A model generated the notes under the pieces. It made no database searches and was not told where the DNA came from. It worked only from the letters and a program-made list of their open reading frames with translations. From assembly GCF_018403245.1 (NCBI RefSeq), contig NZ_BOSH01000023.1, positions 1-54,621 on the forward strand: 54,621 nt of DNA. The letters are read 5' to 3'. The DNA is from Paenibacillus sp. J2TS4. GTDB lineage: Bacteria > Bacillota > Bacilli > Paenibacillales > NBRC-103111. The position numbers were made by a program, and so were the translations under genes. Positions 25,425 to 33,875 of the stretch are shown piece after piece (the first letter of the stretch is position 1; each line of letters starts with the position of its first letter).

Positions 25425-25725
25425 TCAATCCTCGTTCGCCCGCTCTTTTTCTATAAGAATGAGGTTAGCTTCTCTTTTCGTCAGCTTTGACAAATCGTAA
25501 GCTTTCCCTGTTTCCTGCCCATACTGACGGATCGCTTCTTGTTGACTTGCGGTGGCCGGTTGATTGCGGATCCTCAGGGATGGATTGCGGAGTATCGGCT
25601 GGCCCCGCAGCTGGTTCCGCTGCCGGGTCCGCAGCGGGGTTCCACCCGCCTTTCCATAATAAAGCCCCTCCCCCGGCAATTATAACAACAGCCAAAAGAG
25701 CAATCACGATCCGAGACTTGGACAT
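25425..25725 (-). pseudogene. small membrane-anchored protein, frameshifted
   Basis: Two overlapping frames together make one sensible protein. The 5' frame starts at 25725 (MSKSRIVIALLAVVIIAGGGALLW, a membrane anchor) and continues through an Ala/Pro linker (AADPAAEPAAGPADTPQS). The 3' frame supplies the C-terminus QQEAIRQYGQETGKAYDLSK...LTKREANLILIE, which resembles the helical tail of DUF3072-like proteins. The switch must occur between about 25545 and 25600. It is a recent frameshift or a sequencing error. A functional gene with an unusual C-terminus in frame one cannot be excluded. Confidence 0.55.
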
Positions 25726-25751
25726 CGGCCTACCTCCTCATTTGGTTCATG

Positions 25752-25807
25752 AAAAAACCCCTCTAAGCAAGACTCTGGAGTTAATGATCCAGTCCTCCCT
25801 AAAGGGG
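25752..25807 (-). terminator. terminator downstream of ndh
   Basis: On the minus strand CCCCT...GGACT pairs with AGAGTC...AGAGGGG, followed by TTTTTT. It lies 65 bp beyond the ndh stop. Confidence 0.65.
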
Positions 25808-25871
25808 CAAAGCGGCAAGTATGGTCCCCGCCGGCAACTAGCTGTCCGAAGGCCAGGGACTTCTGTTAATT

Positions 25872-27050
25872 CTAGTATACCAGAGAGAAAGTTCCGTTAA
25901 TATGAGTCAAGTATCTAATATTGCTGGCTTCCTTCATCAGCGAAGCCGGAAGTCCTTTCAGGCGAGTTTGGTTGCCGCCGATCGTTCCGATCGCGTCTTT
26001 TCTGCCCAAGCTGGCCAAGGTTCCGGAGAAGACCGGCTGAAATTCCTTCATCGGCGCTTCTTTGAAGTAAGCGAATAGGTTGTAACCGACGGTTTCCCCC
26101 ATTTGCCATGCAATCTGAGCGCTTGGCGGATATGGACGACCTTCCGGCCCCATGACCACTGCACTGTCTCCTGCCAGGAATACATCCGGATGAGAGGTCG
26201 ATTGCAGGAAGTCGTTAACGGTAGCCCGGCCGCGGTTAACTTCGATGCCCGAGTTGGCCACAACCGTATTGCCGGTCACTCCGCCTGTCCAGACCATCGT
26301 ATTCGTTTCGATCGTGGTGCCATCCTTCAGGATGACGTTCTTGCCTTGAACCTCTGTCACCGCAACGCCGGTCAAGATGTTCACTCCGCGCTTCTCCAGG
26401 CTGGTTTTGGCGCGTTCCACCAGCTCAGGTGCAAATCCAGGCAGGATCGAAGGAGCGGCTTCTACGCAATAGAGCTTAATATCTTTAAAATCGACGCCTT
26501 TGCGGAGACACATTTCGGGAAGTGTGTCTACCATTTCACCGATAAGCTCGATACCGGATAGACCGCCTCCCCCGATAACGAAGGTAGCATCCGCTTGATT
26601 CTTCGTTCGGCTGTACTCGTCCACGCATGCTTCCACATGGGCGCGAATCCGGTTGGCATCCTCCACCGATTTGAGCGTAAAGCTGTTCTCTTGCAGGCCG
26701 GGAATGCCGAAGAATGCCGTTTCACTGCCCAGCGCGATAACAAGTGCATCGTAGTCCAATGTAAGGCCGCCGGCTAAGGAAACCTTTTTTTGCTCCAGAT
26801 CAATATTATTGACCATATCGATTCTCAAATCGACGTCTTTGCCGCGGAGAAGCTTCTCCAGAGGCAGCGCCACGTTCTTCTCGTTCAAGCCGCCAACGGC
26901 CAGACGATGAAGCTCTGTGACGATTTGGTGGGAACCATTACGATTGACAACTGTAATGGAAGCTTCTTCAGCCGAAATATATTTTCTGGCAGTAAGGGCT
27001 GTAAGCAATCCGCCGTATCCGCCGCCTAATATTAAAACCTGCTTAGCCAT
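25872..27050 (-). CDS. ndh: type II NADH dehydrogenase (NDH-2)
   Basis: A 392-residue FAD enzyme that oxidises NADH and reduces menaquinone at the inner face of the membrane without pumping protons. There are two Rossmann folds: GGGYGGLLTALTAR near residue 8 binds FAD, and IGGGGLSGIELIGEM near residue 160 binds NADH. The quinone-side motif AQIAWQMG and the FAD motif VFLAGDSA are also present. It follows the DUF1641 gene after 16 bp, the same order as yjlC-ndh of B. subtilis, which Rex represses. A Rex site lies upstream of the pair. The start at 27050 has GGAGGA before it. Confidence 0.93.
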   Translation of the reverse strand: MAKQVLILGGGYGGLLTALTARKYISAEEASITVVNRNGSHQIVTELHRLAVGGLNEKNVALPLEKLLRGKDVDLRIDMVNNIDLEQKKVSLAGGLTLDYDALVIALGSETAFFGIPGLQENSFTLKSVEDANRIRAHVEACVDEYSRTKNQADATFVIGGGGLSGIELIGEMVDTLPEMCLRKGVDFKDIKLYCVEAAPSILPGFAPELVERAKTSLEKRGVNILTGVAVTEVQGKNVILKDGTTIETNTMVWTGGVTGNTVVANSGIEVNRGRATVNDFLQSTSHPDVFLAGDSAVVMGPEGRPYPPSAQIAWQMGETVGYNLFAYFKEAPMKEFQPVFSGTLASLGRKDAIGTIGGNQTRLKGLPASLMKEASNIRYLTHINGTFSLVY

Positions 27051-27066
27051 GGTTCATCCTCCATTC

Positions 27067-27522
27067 TTATTTTGTTTCCGTAACCGATTCACCTTTTTGG
27101 CGCTCAGCCATAACCTCCAGGAACGCTTGGGCAAAACGGAACGTTTTTTGAACTTGCGGGTCTTTAAGCATTTTGAGCAGTCCGAACAGCCCAATGGTCG
27201 TCGTCTCCGACTGGGCCCGGTCACTGGCTTCAATGGCAGCGGATGCGATTCCTTTGGCTTTATCCTGAATAGGCTTCACAAACTCGCCTAATCCGCCCTT
27301 CAAATCTTCAATAAGCACACGGTCCGTAGCTACCGATTGAGCGACGTCGTACGCCTTGGTCATCAGAGTGACCATCTCTGCCAATTTGGGCAGCTGCTCC
27401 ACCAATTCCGTGAGCGATTTTTGAACCTCGGGCTTCATCAACTGATCGAGCACATCCAATTCTCCGCGTACAGCCGCCGAATTGGTTTCGTTTGCCGAAT
27501 TTTGCGCTGGTGTTTCAGACAT
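27067..27522 (-). CDS. DUF1641 family protein (YjlC-like)
   Basis: A 151-residue soluble protein whose core MKPEVQKSLTELVEQLPKLA and TKAYDVAQSVATDRVLIEDL match the DUF1641 family. It is mostly helical. The family's best known member, YjlC, is encoded with NADH dehydrogenase in B. subtilis. A role supporting NDH-2 is likely but not biochemically defined. The start at 27522 (MSETPAQNSANET) follows AAAGGAGG. The longer open frame to 27669 would cover the Rex site. Confidence 0.85.
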   Translation of the reverse strand: MSETPAQNSANETNSAAVRGELDVLDQLMKPEVQKSLTELVEQLPKLAEMVTLMTKAYDVAQSVATDRVLIEDLKGGLGEFVKPIQDKAKGIASAAIEASDRAQSETTTIGLFGLLKMLKDPQVQKTFRFAQAFLEVMAERQKGESVTETK

Positions 27523-27653
27523 GAGTAAACGGCCTCCTTTGCTTGAAATCTTCCATAATATTTGGCTTATTGCTTTGCTGGTGCGATAATCCGTGATGAC
27601 GCTTACCTTACTTTCCTCTGGTTGATGATTGGGACTGAGACTTATGGAAATAG

Positions 27654-27671
27654 TTGTGATAAATTTCACAA
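27654..27671 (-). promoter_or_regulatory. Rex operator
   Basis: TTGTGATAAATTTCACAA fits the Rex consensus TTGTGAnnnnnnTCACAA exactly in both arms. It lies about 130 bp upstream of the DUF1641-ndh pair. Rex senses NADH/NAD+, so the pair is probably induced at high NADH. A half-site-like TTTTGTGAAG occurs near 27722. Confidence 0.8.
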
Positions 27672-27853
27672 CTTGAGAAAAGGATATAGTCTATAACGGA
27701 TCTTATGTTTGTATTGTAATCCTTTTGTGAAGAAACTGCAAAAACATTTTTTAACACCAATTTGTTAATTTTAGCGCTTTAAATGTCGTTTGCTGTCATA
27801 AGCTTGCCTATTCTTCCGTTTGCCCGTTTGAGGTCGTCCTACGAGCCGTTAAC

Positions 27854-28387
27854 CTACAGATTCTCCACCGCCGTGGGACAGTTTTCTTGTTCCTTCCGTA
27901 ACAAAGCTTCCTTCATCTCCAAGCCGCCCCGGTATCCGGTCAAAGCTCCGCTCTTCCCGATGACCCGATGACACGGCACGACGATTAGAATCGGGTTGGC
28001 CCCGTTCGCGGCGCCGACGGCACGTACCGATCTGGGCCTGTCAATCCGCTTGGCAATATCTGAATACGAAAGCGTCTGCCCGTATGGAATCTCGGTCAGG
28101 GCGTTCCAAACCGAGACTTGAAAGGGAGTACCATAAAGATCCAGAGGCATAGTAAAAGTGGTTCTTCTCCCTTGAAAATACTCCTCGAATTGCCGCGTAT
28201 AAGGCTTAAGCGCCGCTTCATCCTGCAACAATCGGGAGCCGGGAATGCGAGTCTCCGCCCACCGGATCAAGTCCTCCAATGTCCGGCTTGCGGATTCCGC
28301 GTAACATAGCCCTTGGGAAGTCGCGGCCATATACATCGGCCATTGCTCATGTTGAAATAAAGTCCAATATACGTTCTTATCGTTCAT
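27854..28387 (-). CDS. adaB: methylated-DNA-[protein]-cysteine S-methyltransferase (AdaB/Ogt)
   Basis: A 177-residue suicide enzyme that moves the methyl group from O6-methylguanine onto its own cysteine. The active-site motif IVVPCHRVIG is intact, and IPYGQTLSYSDIA with RSVRAVGAANGANP forms the DNA-binding HTH and Asn hinge. The start at 28387 (MNDKNVYW) follows a GGATGGGGG stretch. An ATG at 28399 is possible. It overlaps adaA, so the two are co-translated. The order adaA-adaB matches the adaptive-response operon of B. subtilis. Confidence 0.92.
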   Translation of the reverse strand: MNDKNVYWTLFQHEQWPMYMAATSQGLCYAESASRTLEDLIRWAETRIPGSRLLQDEAALKPYTRQFEEYFQGRRTTFTMPLDLYGTPFQVSVWNALTEIPYGQTLSYSDIAKRIDRPRSVRAVGAANGANPILIVVPCHRVIGKSGALTGYRGGLEMKEALLRKEQENCPTAVENL

Positions 28388-29045
28388 CTTTTCCCCCATC
28401 CTCTCTCCTTTGCTGAATGTCGGCGTTCAGAGCGGTTCGCTGCCGGTAATTCGTCGGCGTTAGGCCGGTTCTTTTATGAAACAGGGTCGCAAAATGGGCG
28501 GCATTGGGAATCCCGACCGCCAATGCGACTTCGGTAATCGTTTTATTCGTGGAAGCCAGATCGTCCATCGCTTTCGCTATTCGAACCTGCTGAATATATT
28601 CGGCAGGCGACATCTTCATGACCCTCTTGAAGGTCCGCTGCAGATGATAAGGACTGCCATGGAATTTATCCGCAAGCATGTCCAGGGTCCAAGCTTCGGT
28701 ATAGTTCTTCTCTATCCACTGCGCGATCTGCTCCACCCATTCTTCATCGGGAAGCCGCATTCCATCCGGCTTACATCTTTTGCAAGGCCGGAAGCCTTCT
28801 GACAGAGCCTCCTCAGCATATGTGAAAATCTTGACATGATCTTTATTAGGGACCCTCGATTTGCAGGAGGGGCGGCAGAAGATCCCTGTCGTCTTCACGG
28901 CATAATAAAATTTCCCGTCATAAGACGAATCATTCTGAACGATAGCCCTCCATTTTTCTTCGCTTATCCCTGCTACTTCCGCCGAACTCCCGGTGCATGC
29001 ATCCGGCCGATCATTCCGATCGGTCTCGCCCTTCCTATCTGTCAC
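28377..29045 (-). CDS. adaA: AdaA methylphosphotriester methyltransferase / AraC-type regulator
   Basis: A 222-residue sensor and activator of the adaptive response to alkylation. The N-terminal Ada zinc domain has four cysteines in GIFCRPSCKSR and FRPCKRCKPDG. One of these takes the methyl group from phosphotriesters. The C-terminal part (about 105-200) is an AraC-type double HTH ending AAHFATLFHKRTGLTPTNYR. Methylated AdaA activates adaA-adaB, and often alkA, which here is divergently placed. Repeat element F lies between the two promoters. The start at 29045 follows GGAGGTGATC. Confidence 0.92.
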   Translation of the reverse strand: MTDRKGETDRNDRPDACTGSSAEVAGISEEKWRAIVQNDSSYDGKFYYAVKTTGIFCRPSCKSRVPNKDHVKIFTYAEEALSEGFRPCKRCKPDGMRLPDEEWVEQIAQWIEKNYTEAWTLDMLADKFHGSPYHLQRTFKRVMKMSPAEYIQQVRIAKAMDDLASTNKTITEVALAVGIPNAAHFATLFHKRTGLTPTNYRQRTALNADIQQRREDGGKDER

Positions 29046-29238
29046 GAGATCACCTCCAACAACAATATACCCTTAATCGCCCGATCAAGTAACCCTATAT
29101 GGAATGTAAAAGCAAGATTACAAAAGCCATCAGGAAGCCGCTTGTGGTACAACTATAGTAGTGGGATTCATGGAAACCACTCTGAAAATTAGCCATCATT
29201 GTCATCATCTGATGGTGCCGCTTCAGCGGCATGGGAGT

Positions 29239-29426
29239 CTAAATGGATTTCATACAGCTAATTTGCCCCTCTAGGGCGAAATAGGAAGAACTAAGTGGAA
29301 ATCCCCATCTATTTTGTGCAAAAAGGGCGCTATCAACAAAAAACCTCGATTCTAGCTGCATTTTTTCCAGTTCGTTTAGTCACTTTCCGCCATTCGCTTG
29401 AATTTACCTACACAAAATACAGTTAG
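29239..29426. repeat. tetrad palindrome element F (CTAA-TGGA class)
   Basis: Units lie at about 29239-29261, 29291-29313, 29352-29374 and 29404-29426, with centres 52, 61 and 52 bp apart. CTAAATGGATTT and CTAAGTGGAAAT start units 1-2. Units 3-4 are inverted (CCAGTTCG, ACAGTTAG) and more degenerate. Spacer 1 holds GCCCCTCTAGGGC, a small hairpin. It is of the same class as element B and lies between the divergent adaA and alkA promoters. Confidence 0.75.
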
Positions 29427-29572
29427 ATCTTCGGCAATAAAGATCACCGTGGATGGCTTGGAACCGGCAAGAGGTCTCCCAAGTGGCATCAACAAGGTGA
29501 TGCACCTAGAAGTCATCATGGCGAGTCATCATGGCTTGTCACTAAGGCATCTTAAATTGGAGGAATAATCAT

Positions 29573-30523
29573 ATGAAGCGTGAGGAAGAATCGGGGAGGA
29601 CCGAGGCGGCTGCAACACCCGCACAGCGGCAAATACAGCTAGTCGTCCCGCAGCCCTTCAGCTTTACCGAAACATTAGGTTACTTATCCCGTTCGCCTAA
29701 CGAGTGTATGTTTCGTATCGATAACGGTAAACTATACAGTCACATTCCGGTAACAGACGAACGGAGCGGCCCTGTGATCGAAATCAGCGGAGAGCAGGAT
29801 GGCTCTCTCGTCATTACATTTTTGGAAGAGAACGTTCCCTCCAAGTCAAGCAGAGACGCGATAGCCCGATATGTTCATGAGTGGTTTGATTTGGATACGG
29901 ATCTGGCTCCTTTTTACGAAATGGCCGCGGACGATGCCTTACTGAACAAGGTCATCCGCCGATTTTACGGCCTTCGTCTTGTGGGCATCCCCGATCTGTT
30001 CGAGGCTCTTTGCTGGGGAATTATCGGGCAGCAGATTAATTTAACCTTTGCCTACACGTTAAAACGACGTTTCGTGGAATCGTTCGGACAGCATGTAGAG
30101 CGGAACGGGGTCAAATATTGGAGCTTCCCTTCCCCGGCTGCTATTGCAGACTTGTCGGTGGATGACCTGACCCAACTACAGCTGACCGCCAAAAAATCTG
30201 AATATTTGCTTGGCGTGGCCCAATTAATGGCCGAAGGAAAGCTGGCCAAGAAGCAGCTTCTGGAGGCGGAAAGCTGCCAGGCCGCCGAACAGCAACTGAT
30301 CGCCATCCGGGGAATTGGCCCGTGGACCGCTAATTATGTCTTAATGAGATGCCTTCGCTTTCCCTCCGCCTTTCCTATTGCCGATGTCGGATTGCATAAT
30401 GCCATCCGGCATCTGATGGGACTGGATAATAAACCGTCGCTTGAAGAAATCCGAAGGCTGGGCTCCACGTGGGCCGGCTGGGAGTCTTATGCCACCTTCT
30501 ACTTATGGAGAAGTATTTATTAA
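29573..30523 (+). CDS. alkA: DNA-3-methyladenine glycosylase II (AlkA)
   Basis: A 316-residue base-excision enzyme that removes alkylated purines. The helix-hairpin-helix (IRGIGPWTANYVLMRC) and the following catalytic Asp (FPIADVGLHNAIRHLMG) are intact. An N-terminal AlkA_N-like domain (about 20-115) precedes the glycosylase core that begins near DDALLNKVIRRFYG. The start at 29573 follows TTGGAGGAA. It is divergent from adaA-adaB and probably part of the same regulon. The 3' end overlaps the remnant of a transporter gene on the other strand. Confidence 0.92.
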   Translation: MKREEESGRTEAAATPAQRQIQLVVPQPFSFTETLGYLSRSPNECMFRIDNGKLYSHIPVTDERSGPVIEISGEQDGSLVITFLEENVPSKSSRDAIARYVHEWFDLDTDLAPFYEMAADDALLNKVIRRFYGLRLVGIPDLFEALCWGIIGQQINLTFAYTLKRRFVESFGQHVERNGVKYWSFPSPAAIADLSVDDLTQLQLTAKKSEYLLGVAQLMAEGKLAKKQLLEAESCQAAEQQLIAIRGIGPWTANYVLMRCLRFPSAFPIADVGLHNAIRHLMGLDNKPSLEEIRRLGSTWAGWESYATFYLWRSIY

Positions 30524-30865
30524 ACCGAGCCAGGTCCAATACGGAACGCACAGAATCGCGACGAGCAGGACGGCTGCGGCATAGCCTAACGCTACCAGTT
30601 GTCCCTGCCGATGGCTGAATGCCTTTCCTTCCACACTGTAATAAGCCGTCAAGTAGGTGGGCGACTGATAGGAGAAGAAAAAAGGATCGGTCGACAATAA
30701 AATGACGAAAACCAGAATCCATGGATGAATCCCCGCCTGCTCCGCCAGCGGAAGCAAAGCCACGACCAGAATAATAACCGACGGATCATCCCGGACAATT
30801 AAAGGAGATATTATAGTTATTGAAATCGATGGAAATACGTAGGATCCAAGAAACGAAGTGGATTT
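30503..30865 (-). pseudogene. C-terminal remnant of a DASS/SLC13-type anion transporter
   Basis: About 120 residues remain open from a stop at 30866-30868 to 30503. They include SYVFPSISITIISPLIVRDD, two hydrophobic helices and FFFSYQSPTYLTAYYSVEG. These match the last helices of DASS/SLC13 dicarboxylate or anion symporters. Full members have about 450-500 residues, so most of the gene is missing. There is no ribosome site at the in-frame ATG (30763). The break lies next to the AT-rich toxin island, suggesting that the insertion removed the 5' part. Confidence 0.7.
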
Positions 30866-31020
30866 TCAAGCGTATCAGACAGGGACGTTATTATTCTAAT
30901 CAATGGCCTCCCAGATAAGAGCGCCATCTGTCTGCCCGCAACCACCCAAGTCTATTGCTGCCCATGCTGGGCATACAGTAGTAAACCCCACCTAGCACAC
31001 GGCCAAGCGGGGTTATTTGT

Positions 31021-31548
31021 TTACCCATCATCAACCAGCAAATCTCGCCATCTCCAAAAATGGCTTCCCTGGGCAATAATGAGTTTTTCTAGCCAATCAC
31101 TTAAGCTAATGTTAAATCTGTATGTTGCTCTGGTAAAAAGTTCCGTTGGATCTTGAAAAATAAGATACATGTTTTTCTTTGCTGAAGTATCTAAATAGAA
31201 AATATCGCCACAATAGGCACCGATAGGTATCCAGTAATCGGGAGGAGTGACCAAATTATAATCGTCAAAAATCTCATCAACGCTATAAAAATGGTAACCA
31301 CCACCGTACTTTCCATCAAATAATCTGAATCCATTACTGTAGTTCAGTAAATCTAGATATTCCTGCGGCAATTTCTTCGTTGTTAATTCTGACAAGCGCA
31401 AGATATCTTTATTCAATGCAGGACTATTAAAGGTGCATGTAACCTCTTCGACTAAACCATCTTCATACTGGATTAATAGTTTTCCATCCGTAAGCCGTTC
31501 TTTTAATGCGTTTATAGTTTTCTCTATTGATGGCACGATAACCTCCAA
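31021..31548 (-). CDS. SUKH (SMI1/KNR4) family immunity protein
   Basis: A 175-residue acidic protein with the SUKH pattern: LTTKKLPQEYLDLLNYSNGF, then FYSVDEIFDDYN, YWIPIGAYCGDIFYLDTSAK and FNISLSDWLEKLI near the end. SUKH proteins bind and neutralise nuclease toxins. It starts one base after the stop of the HNH toxin gene, the usual toxin-then-immunity order. A hairpin with AACCCC/GGGGTT arms (30988-31016) follows it. It is AT-rich compared with the flanking housekeeping genes. Confidence 0.82.
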   Translation of the reverse strand: MEVIVPSIEKTINALKERLTDGKLLIQYEDGLVEEVTCTFNSPALNKDILRLSELTTKKLPQEYLDLLNYSNGFRLFDGKYGGGYHFYSVDEIFDDYNLVTPPDYWIPIGAYCGDIFYLDTSAKKNMYLIFQDPTELFTRATYRFNISLSDWLEKLIIAQGSHFWRWRDLLVDDG

Positions 31549-32397
31549 TCAATAATTAGTCCACCAGCTGTTTACTACTGTTCTATGGAATGATACAGGC
31601 AACGGAATAAGGTTAGAAGGTATATTAGTACCTCCATATTTTCTTGGTTTAATATGATGAATCTCATACTGAGAACCGACATGTATCGGATATGGAGGTG
31701 TACCGTAAGTTTTATGGTACCACGTTATATATTCAGTGCGTTCTTTTGTACCCCAACTAACTCTTTGGCTAGCTGGAACTTCCGGCCAATCGGCTCTGTC
31801 CGGCTCATACATGCTGATTCTAGAGTGCGAGTCTTGCCATGTTGGGTACAATGCTGCCTTTTTATTATAGAGGTACGGGTCAGAAAGAGAACTATGTTTT
31901 GACATTGGCAAACCTAAATAATTGATTGTTGCGTCAAAACCACCTTGCCAAAAATCGGTGCGTCCACCTGCTGTAACTGAAGCGGTTTGACCGACATTTC
32001 TAAGTGTATGACTATTCGTTCCTCGTTTAGTTTTCGCTCCATATTTCAATGGTCCTGAAGCCAAGTACGTGTTGATTGAAATAGAGGTAGGTTTCGTTCC
32101 AGTATACCATGCATATGTTGCAGTATAGGTAAGATTCATGGAAGTAGTATTATTATAGACTTCATATGTTATGGTTACTGAGTTGAGGTCAGCTGGGGCT
32201 GCTCCAAGAGAAGCTAAGTCAAGATACTCTTCCAATGAAAGTGTTTTGTGATTTGAAGTATCCGTGATAATAACTTCAATACCCTCAAAAGTATGTTCAA
32301 AAATTTCTTCTAAAAAGGTATCATCATCTTCTGTAATATTATATTGTATTGCCTTTTGTTCATCAATATCATTCGTACCCGGATACGAGATACTCAT
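31549..32397 (-). CDS. HNH-nuclease toxin, probably N-terminally truncated
   Basis: A 282-residue protein whose C-terminus YEIHHIKPRKYGGTNIPSNL followed by IPLPVSFHRTVVNSWW is an HNH/His-Me finger nuclease domain common in polymorphic toxins. The middle (SVTITYEVYNNTTSMNLTYT) looks like a beta-rich carrier segment. No signal peptide, RHS repeats, LXG or PAAR domain is present. The start at 32397 lacks a ribosome site but overlaps, as ATGA, the end of a short upstream open frame. It may be an orphan toxin tip left from a longer delivery protein. Partner immunity gene follows at once. Confidence 0.75.
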   Translation of the reverse strand: MSISYPGTNDIDEQKAIQYNITEDDDTFLEEIFEHTFEGIEVIITDTSNHKTLSLEEYLDLASLGAAPADLNSVTITYEVYNNTTSMNLTYTATYAWYTGTKPTSISINTYLASGPLKYGAKTKRGTNSHTLRNVGQTASVTAGGRTDFWQGGFDATINYLGLPMSKHSSLSDPYLYNKKAALYPTWQDSHSRISMYEPDRADWPEVPASQRVSWGTKERTEYITWYHKTYGTPPYPIHVGSQYEIHHIKPRKYGGTNIPSNLIPLPVSFHRTVVNSWWTNY

Positions 32398-32911
32398 GGT
32401 TCTAATCCAGCGAGTTGGATCGTTGAACCGCCCCTCTTAATCTTCGCTTGAAGGTCGTTGACATCGATACAAATGGTTCTTCCCAGTTTAGCATGACTAT
32501 TTACTGCCAATCATTGTAGTAGAACCCTGAAGGACGGTTATTCTTGGCACTTAAACCATTTGACAAGAGGGGCACGGTGTCCTGTTTCTTTTGCGAAAAA
32601 AATAGCAACTTTTTATGACAAAGAAACCTTGATTTGATGCGGTTTTTCTTCTTTTTAAGAGGCTACTTTCCCAATCCTGTTTAATCCCTCAATATAATTA
32701 TTGGCAAATAATCCCTTGAAAAACGTGATAAGTTAGCTCGTAGAACTGTCTATATATTTGAGTCCCTTAATTGGTTATTATCTCCTAAAGAATAATACAT
32801 ATTTTTTAATAATTAGTATAAAAGAATCATTTTTTGGATAAAAAGAGAATTTTATTCAATTTTGGATAATTCATACAGTGTTCAAATACATTTATGAAAG
32901 GATGGATTAGT
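32398..32911. other. AT-rich gap with possible IS remnant
   Basis: On the minus strand short fragments (SHAKLGRTICIDVNDLQA, and GFYYND in another frame) hint at decayed coding sequence, possibly a transposase end. TTGACAAGAGGGGCACGGTG near 32560-32579 looks like an IS3-type terminus. None is strong enough to name. From 32600 to 32890 I see only AT-rich promoter-like DNA. Confidence 0.3.
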
Positions 32912-33787
32912 GTGAAGAGCTTTACAAAGGTAGCTGCATGTCTTACGTTATGTCTGACACTAATTACGGGAGGAGGAATTGCAAAAGCGGATAATGTTGC
33001 ACTAACAGAACAACAGAAACAGGAAATTATTGAGGGTTATCAGTATAATCAGAAAGTTATTGACTTACTCCCCGAAAGAGAATTGCAGAAATTACACGAA
33101 AATCTGAAAAGAGTTGACGCATCTAGTAAAGATGAAAAGTATATAAAAATTGAGTATGATTTTTCTGATCCAGACAAACCTAAAGCAACGTCGAAAGTTG
33201 CAACTAAGCAAGAATATGCAGAATTTCTGATAATGGAGGAAGAGCTTTCTTTAATGAGTGATGGTAGAGGATGTGGAAACAATCCTGGGTATGACTGTGT
33301 AATAGGTACTCCTGATTGGTTAAAGCTGGAGACATGGATAACTAAGTATACAGACGATACCGGGATGGTTTCAATGCGTTGGGAATGGTTGAAAGAACCG
33401 TTCTATAATCTTATTGACGTAATGTCTATTGGGCTTAATTCTGGATGGTCACCTGTGCCTACTACAGAATATGGCATATATAAGTATTGGGTAACTACGG
33501 GATGGGTAAATACCGAATGGTATACAGCACATAAACGTGATGTTGGAGGGTATGCTTTTAAATTTGATTTGGATAATACACACAGAACAAACGAAGGATA
33601 TATGCGCTATGATATTGTTAAAAATAATTCAAGCTCAACTGTTGCCGATGCTTATAGCCACTATGCTCATCAAGAAAGAGTTTGGGGTATTGATCCCTCA
33701 ATAACGATTCCCTGGGGAGGAGGGCTTACACTTTCGTCACAGGAGGATTTTGATATATTACAAGGACACGCTCAATTGAGATGGTAA
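32912..33787 (+). CDS. secreted protein of unknown function
   Basis: A 291-residue protein starting at GTG 32912 behind AAAGGA. The signal peptide is clear (KVAACLTLCLTLITGGGIAKA, cut after AKA). The mature part has a charged helical region (residues 25-110), a possible disulfide (GRGCGNNPGYDCVIG) and then an aromatic-rich beta region with many Trp and Tyr (KYWVTTGWVNTEWYTAHKRD). It ends WGIDPSITIPWGGGLTLSSQ. I do not recognise the family. A cell-surface or pore-type protein would fit, but this is a guess. Low GC and island location suggest acquisition. Confidence 0.65.
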   Translation: MKSFTKVAACLTLCLTLITGGGIAKADNVALTEQQKQEIIEGYQYNQKVIDLLPERELQKLHENLKRVDASSKDEKYIKIEYDFSDPDKPKATSKVATKQEYAEFLIMEEELSLMSDGRGCGNNPGYDCVIGTPDWLKLETWITKYTDDTGMVSMRWEWLKEPFYNLIDVMSIGLNSGWSPVPTTEYGIYKYWVTTGWVNTEWYTAHKRDVGGYAFKFDLDNTHRTNEGYMRYDIVKNNSSSTVADAYSHYAHQERVWGIDPSITIPWGGGLTLSSQEDFDILQGHAQLRW

Positions 33788-33793
33788 ATATTA

Positions 33794-33826
33794 AAAGGCA
33801 GGGAGAATTTCCCCCTGCCTTTTGTT
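33794..33826 (+). terminator. terminator after the secreted protein
   Basis: AAAGGCAGGG and CCCTGCCTTTT form a strong stem with a T-run. Confidence 0.8.
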
Positions 33827-33875
33827 TAAAAAAGAATTTTAGGATATAAATCCCGAATAAAAAAAGGAGTTAATT

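Noticed and set aside
16968..29450. Shared TCGGCAATAAAGAT at 16971 and 29431
   Set aside because: A match of about 14-15 bases is expected by chance in a window of this size, and the flanks do not align.
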